A stretch of DNA of 8,087 nt from Thermoanaerobaculia bacterium (lineage in GTDB: Bacteria; Acidobacteriota; Thermoanaerobaculia; UBA5066). The stretch is taken from positions 1 through 8,087 of the forward strand of contig JAMQPJ010000617.1 in NCBI GenBank assembly GCA_023717585.1, read 5' to 3'. A program made the translations under genes and the position numbers. Of the stretch, positions 5,931-8,087 are shown in pieces. The notes below the pieces were generated by a model. That model did no database searches. It saw only the letters and a program-made list of their open reading frames with translations, and was not told the origin of the DNA. The first letter of the stretch is position 1. The number at the start of each line of letters is the position of its first letter.

Positions 5931-7112
5931 GTGTCGAGCGTCCCGCCTCCCGCGTACGGGTACGCGCCGCCGCCGCGGCGGCGCGGCCCGTTCCTCCTGC
6001 CGGTCCTCCTCGGCCTCGCGGCGGGATGGCTCGTCTTCACCCTCATGCAGCGCGGGCCCGGCGGCGCTCGCGTCGCACCAGCCCCCGCGCCGGAACGCCG
6101 ACCGGGCGCTCCCGCCGATGCGCGTCCTGTCGCGGCACGGGGCGATCTGGCCGAAGACGAGAAATCCACGATCGAGCTCTTCAAGCGCGCGAGCCCGTCC
6201 GTCGTCTACATCACGACACTTTCGCGGCGCGCGGTCAATCTCTTCGAGATGACCGACGTGCCGCGAGGCACGGGCTCGGGATTCCTGTGGGACCGGCAGG
6301 GACACGTCGTCACGAACTTCCACGTGCTTCAGGACGCCGATTCGCTGGTCGTCACGCTTTCGGACCAGACGAACTGGAAGGCCACGGTCGTCGGCGCCGA
6401 GCCCGACAAGGATCTCGCGGTCCTCCGCATCTCGGCGCCCGCCGAGAAGCTGACGCCGATTCTCGTCGGGACGAGCAAGGGGCTTCAGGTGGGCCAGAAG
6501 GTCTTCGCGATCGGGAATCCCTTCGGCCTCGACGAGACGCTCACGACGGGCATCGTGAGCGCGCTCGGGCGCACGATCGAGGCCGTCACAGGCCGAAAGA
6601 TCCAGGACGTCATCCAGACCGACGCCGCGATCAACCCCGGCAATTCCGGCGGCCCGCTCCTCGACAGCGCCGGGCGGCTCATCGGCGTGAATACCCAGAT
6701 CGCGAGCCCGTCCGGCGCGAGCGCGGGCATCGGGTTCGCCGTTCCGGTCGACACCGTGAACGCGGTCGTGCCCGAGCTGATCGCGCACGGGCGCATCGTC
6801 CGGCCCCGCCTCGGCATCAACCCTGCGAATGAGGGCGTCGCGCGGCAGCTCGGCGTGAAGGGCGTCCTCATCCTCGGCGTGGCGGAAGGCTCCGGCGCCG
6901 CGAAGGCGGGCCTCCGCGGCACGCAGCGCGACCGGGACGGATCGCTGATCCTCGGCGACATCATCGTCGGCGTCGCGGGCCAGGATGTCGCGAACTACGA
7001 CGATCTCATGTCGGCGCTCGAGAAGCAGAAGATCGGCGACGCCGTTTCCGTGAAGATCGTGCGCGGCGATCGCACGACGACCGTCGACGTCGCGCTCATG
7101 GCGTCCCGCTGA
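5931..7112 (+). CDS. HtrA/Deg-family serine protease, membrane-anchored, single PDZ
   Basis: This 393-residue protease degrades damaged or misfolded envelope proteins. A short Pro/Tyr-rich cytoplasmic tail (PPPAYGYAPPPRRR, 5-18) precedes one transmembrane helix (about 20-39, PFLLPVLLGLAAGWLVFTL). A Pro/Ala-rich periplasmic linker (about 41-72) follows, then the trypsin-like domain (about 80-280). The catalytic triad is visible: His131 in VVTNFHVL, Asp161 in DKDLAVLRI, and Ser239 in NPGNSGGPLL. Other family marks are GTGSGFLWD (114-121), AIGNPFGLDETLT (193-205) and GIGFAVPVD (266-274). One PDZ domain covers about 290-390, with GVLILGV and LRGTQRDRDGSLILGDII; the TQRD insertion is seen in cyanobacterial and plastid Deg proteases as well as many bacterial ones. 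One PDZ plus one anchor resembles DegS more than DegP in layout, but no assignment to a regulatory role can be made. GTG at 5931 is the start because it keeps the whole anchor; its ribosome site is weak (GAGG 14 nt away), consistent with coupling to the cyclophilin gene 16 nt upstream. Confidence 0.95.
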   Translation: MSSVPPPAYGYAPPPRRRGPFLLPVLLGLAAGWLVFTLMQRGPGGARVAPAPAPERRPGAPADARPVAARGDLAEDEKSTIELFKRASPSVVYITTLSRRAVNLFEMTDVPRGTGSGFLWDRQGHVVTNFHVLQDADSLVVTLSDQTNWKATVVGAEPDKDLAVLRISAPAEKLTPILVGTSKGLQVGQKVFAIGNPFGLDETLTTGIVSALGRTIEAVTGRKIQDVIQTDAAINPGNSGGPLLDSAGRLIGVNTQIASPSGASAGIGFAVPVDTVNAVVPELIAHGRIVRPRLGINPANEGVARQLGVKGVLILGVAEGSGAAKAGLRGTQRDRDGSLILGDIIVGVAGQDVANYDDLMSALEKQKIGDAVSVKIVRGDRTTTVDVALMASR

Positions 7113-7881
7113 CCTCGAACACCTCGCGCACCTCTCCGAGCGGCGCGCCACCCGCCCCGAAGCTCCTCTCCGCGAACCGCGCCGCGCCATCCGCCCCGAC
7201 GACGAGAGCCGTCGAGGCCCGCGTCCCGTAGCCGGGGAGCTCGACGAACGCGGCCGAGAGGGCGCGCTCCCAGTCCAGCGGCAGGCCCGTCGCGGGCAGA
7301 GCGCCGTCGGACGCGGCCGTCCGGTCCTCGAGAAGGCGCAGGAGGCGGCGCTCGAGATCCTCCGCGCCATCCGCGTCCACGAGCGCGCTCTCGAGCCGCG
7401 ACCGCGCGGCCGTCACCTTCGGCCACGGCGTTTCGAGGAGGTGATTCGAGAGGCCCCGGACGCCTGGACCGAGGCGCACGGGATCGCCCTCCACGTTCGA
7501 GAAGGACCACAGCTCGGCGCCATCCGAGACGAGGAGGTTGAAGCCATGGTATCGGCCGGCGCCGGACCGGACCGCGGCGACGTAGGCCGCCGCGGCGGCG
7601 TCCCCCCGCAGGAAGTCCGCGGCGAGCACACCCCGCGAGGGCGCTCCGTCCCTCTTCGGGATCGATGCGTCCCGGAAGTTCGTGAGCGCGGCGAAACGGC
7701 CCGTCCGCGTCACGCCGAGCCACGTCCCGCCGGCCGAGAGGTCGCGCCCGGCGAGGACGCGAGGCGCGTCGGCCCACCACGCGGCCGGCGCCGCGCCGCG
7801 CGAGAAGAACTCGTCCCGGTTCGCGGCGACGGCCAGCCGCACGTCGGGCCTCGCCTCCCACGCGAGGACGATCAGGCACAC
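7096..7881 (-). CDS. NRDE/TANGO2-family protein
   Basis: The 261-residue product starts with a GTG at 7881 and reads MCLIVLAWEARPD. An ATG start at 7959 is in frame but would add 26 Arg/Ser-rich residues inside the neighbouring gene; GTG 7881 instead has GGAGG 7 nt upstream and begins exactly at the family's conserved N-terminus. The NRDE motif is at 21-24 (AANRDEFF). Other family marks are the WW pair (35-36), LAGRDLSAGGTWLGV (43-57), ALTNFRD (65-71), GVRGLSNHLLETPWPKV in the middle and STALVV near the C-terminus. Human TANGO2 and bacterial homologues share this architecture; the family is placed among the Ntn-hydrolase-like folds, in which a Cys at position 2 could be a nucleophile after Met removal. 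The bacterial biochemical role is not established. The gene lies 1 nt after the stop of the upstream gene and its 3' end overlaps htrA by 17 nt on the opposite strand. Confidence 0.92.
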   Translation of the reverse strand: MCLIVLAWEARPDVRLAVAANRDEFFSRGAAPAAWWADAPRVLAGRDLSAGGTWLGVTRTGRFAALTNFRDASIPKRDGAPSRGVLAADFLRGDAAAAAYVAAVRSGAGRYHGFNLLVSDGAELWSFSNVEGDPVRLGPGVRGLSNHLLETPWPKVTAARSRLESALVDADGAEDLERRLLRLLEDRTAASDGALPATGLPLDWERALSAAFVELPGYGTRASTALVVGADGAARFAERSFGAGGAPLGEVREVFEVSGTP

Positions 7882-7882
7882 C

Positions 7883-8087
7883 TCAGCGCCTCCGCTCCGA
7901 GGCCGCGAAGATCGTGACTTCGCGCCGCGCCGCGAGGGTCGCCTCGCCCGCGCGGACACGGCCCGTCGAGAGGACGCGAAGGCCGCCGTCCGGCAGCTCC
8001 TCGGCGCGCACCTCGATCTCGCCGCCCACCACCTTCAGGAGACCCGGCGGAAGCTGCCCTTTCTCCATGAGCCAGGCGCGCGCCCAG
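7883..8087 (-). CDS. Unidentified protein, C-terminal part (enters from right edge)
   Basis: The frame is open from the right edge (first complete codon at 8086-8084) through the TGA at 7885-7883, giving at least 67 residues: WARAWLMEKG at the visible start, then LPPGLLKVVGGEIEVRAEE and a final DGGLRVLSTGRVRAG, ARREVTIFAASERRR. An internal ATG at 8068 exists, but the residues before it read naturally in frame, so the real start is probably outside the window. The pattern of a WARAWL helix, LPPG turn, beta strands, STGR and a closing ARREVTI strand recalls C-terminal ends of minor pilin or PilX/GspK-type pilus-assembly proteins in this kind of genome, but this is only an impression and no defining motif is present. 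Its stop codon is 1 nt from the GTG of the NRDE gene, so the two are almost certainly co-translated. Confidence 0.65.
   Translation of the reverse strand, partial: WARAWLMEKGQLPPGLLKVVGGEIEVRAEELPDGGLRVLSTGRVRAGEATLAARREVTIFAASERRR
7889..7893 (-). promoter_or_regulatory. Ribosome binding site fixing the NRDE gene start
   Basis: The minus strand reads GGAGG, then a 7-nt spacer containing the upstream gene's TGA, then GTG at 7881. The site lies inside the 3' end of the upstream frame. This is the strongest ribosome site in the window and is typical of stop-start translational coupling. Confidence 0.7.

Noticed and set aside
5886..7370. 494-codon minus-strand frame across htrA and the NRDE gene
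   Set aside because: Antisense to the intact HtrA catalytic triad and out of frame with the NRDE gene; no motif of its own.
1..8087. Defence system, mobile element, CRISPR or RNA gene
   Set aside because: No transposase, integrase, direct-repeat array, terminal inverted repeats, tRNA-like clover or rRNA stretch was found; every span over 300 nt is occupied by a gene.

Overview
The window is very GC-rich, densely coded bacterial chromosome, most consistent with the phylum Acidobacteriota and possibly the Thermoanaerobaculia side of it. That placement is an inference. It rests on a VWFA-related lipoprotein-like/secreted protein of the type common in acidobacteria, on a C-terminal module (PCR..DTR, CGIP, TRANNA, DVNG) that I associate with secreted proteins of that phylum, and on overall gene style. 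No rRNA, tRNA, mobile element or CRISPR array is visible, and the window looks like core rather than accessory DNA.

Layout, left to right. (1) On the minus strand, 1-155 is the start of a gene that runs off the left edge (hypothetical, proline/alanine-rich after a short conserved-looking head). (2) On the minus strand, 243-2336 encodes a large secreted protein: signal peptide, FN3-like domain, a core resembling the gingipain (peptidase C25) fold but apparently without its His/Cys dyad, a second FN3-like domain, and the acidobacterial C-terminal module. (3) An 89-bp divergent intergenic region at 2337-2425. (4) On the plus strand, four closely spaced genes: class II fumarase fumC (2426-3823), a secreted VWFA-domain protein (about 3846-5297), a cyclophilin-type peptidyl-prolyl isomerase with a signal peptide (5336-5914), and a membrane-anchored HtrA/Deg serine protease with one PDZ domain (5931-7112). 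(5) On the minus strand, converging on HtrA and overlapping it by 17 nt, an NRDE/TANGO2-family gene (7096-7881), translationally coupled to (6) the 3' part of a gene that enters from the right edge (7883-8087), whose product is unidentified but has a faint pilus-assembly look.

Functionally, the cyclophilin and HtrA sit 16 nt apart and both act outside the cytoplasm, so together they form an envelope protein-folding and quality-control pair. The VWFA protein is also exported. FumC is the only clear cytoplasmic central-metabolism gene. Points worth a second look: the apparently dyad-less C25-like protein; the missing start codon of the VWFA gene, whose signal peptide is encoded in frame upstream of any ATG/GTG/TTG; a second, well-placed ribosome site inside the cyclophilin gene that would make a signal-less form; a recurring extended -10-like element very close to start codons, suggesting short-leader or leaderless mRNAs; and a re-assigned NRDE start that puts Cys at position 2. 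I see no convincing evidence of a wholly new multi-gene system here.
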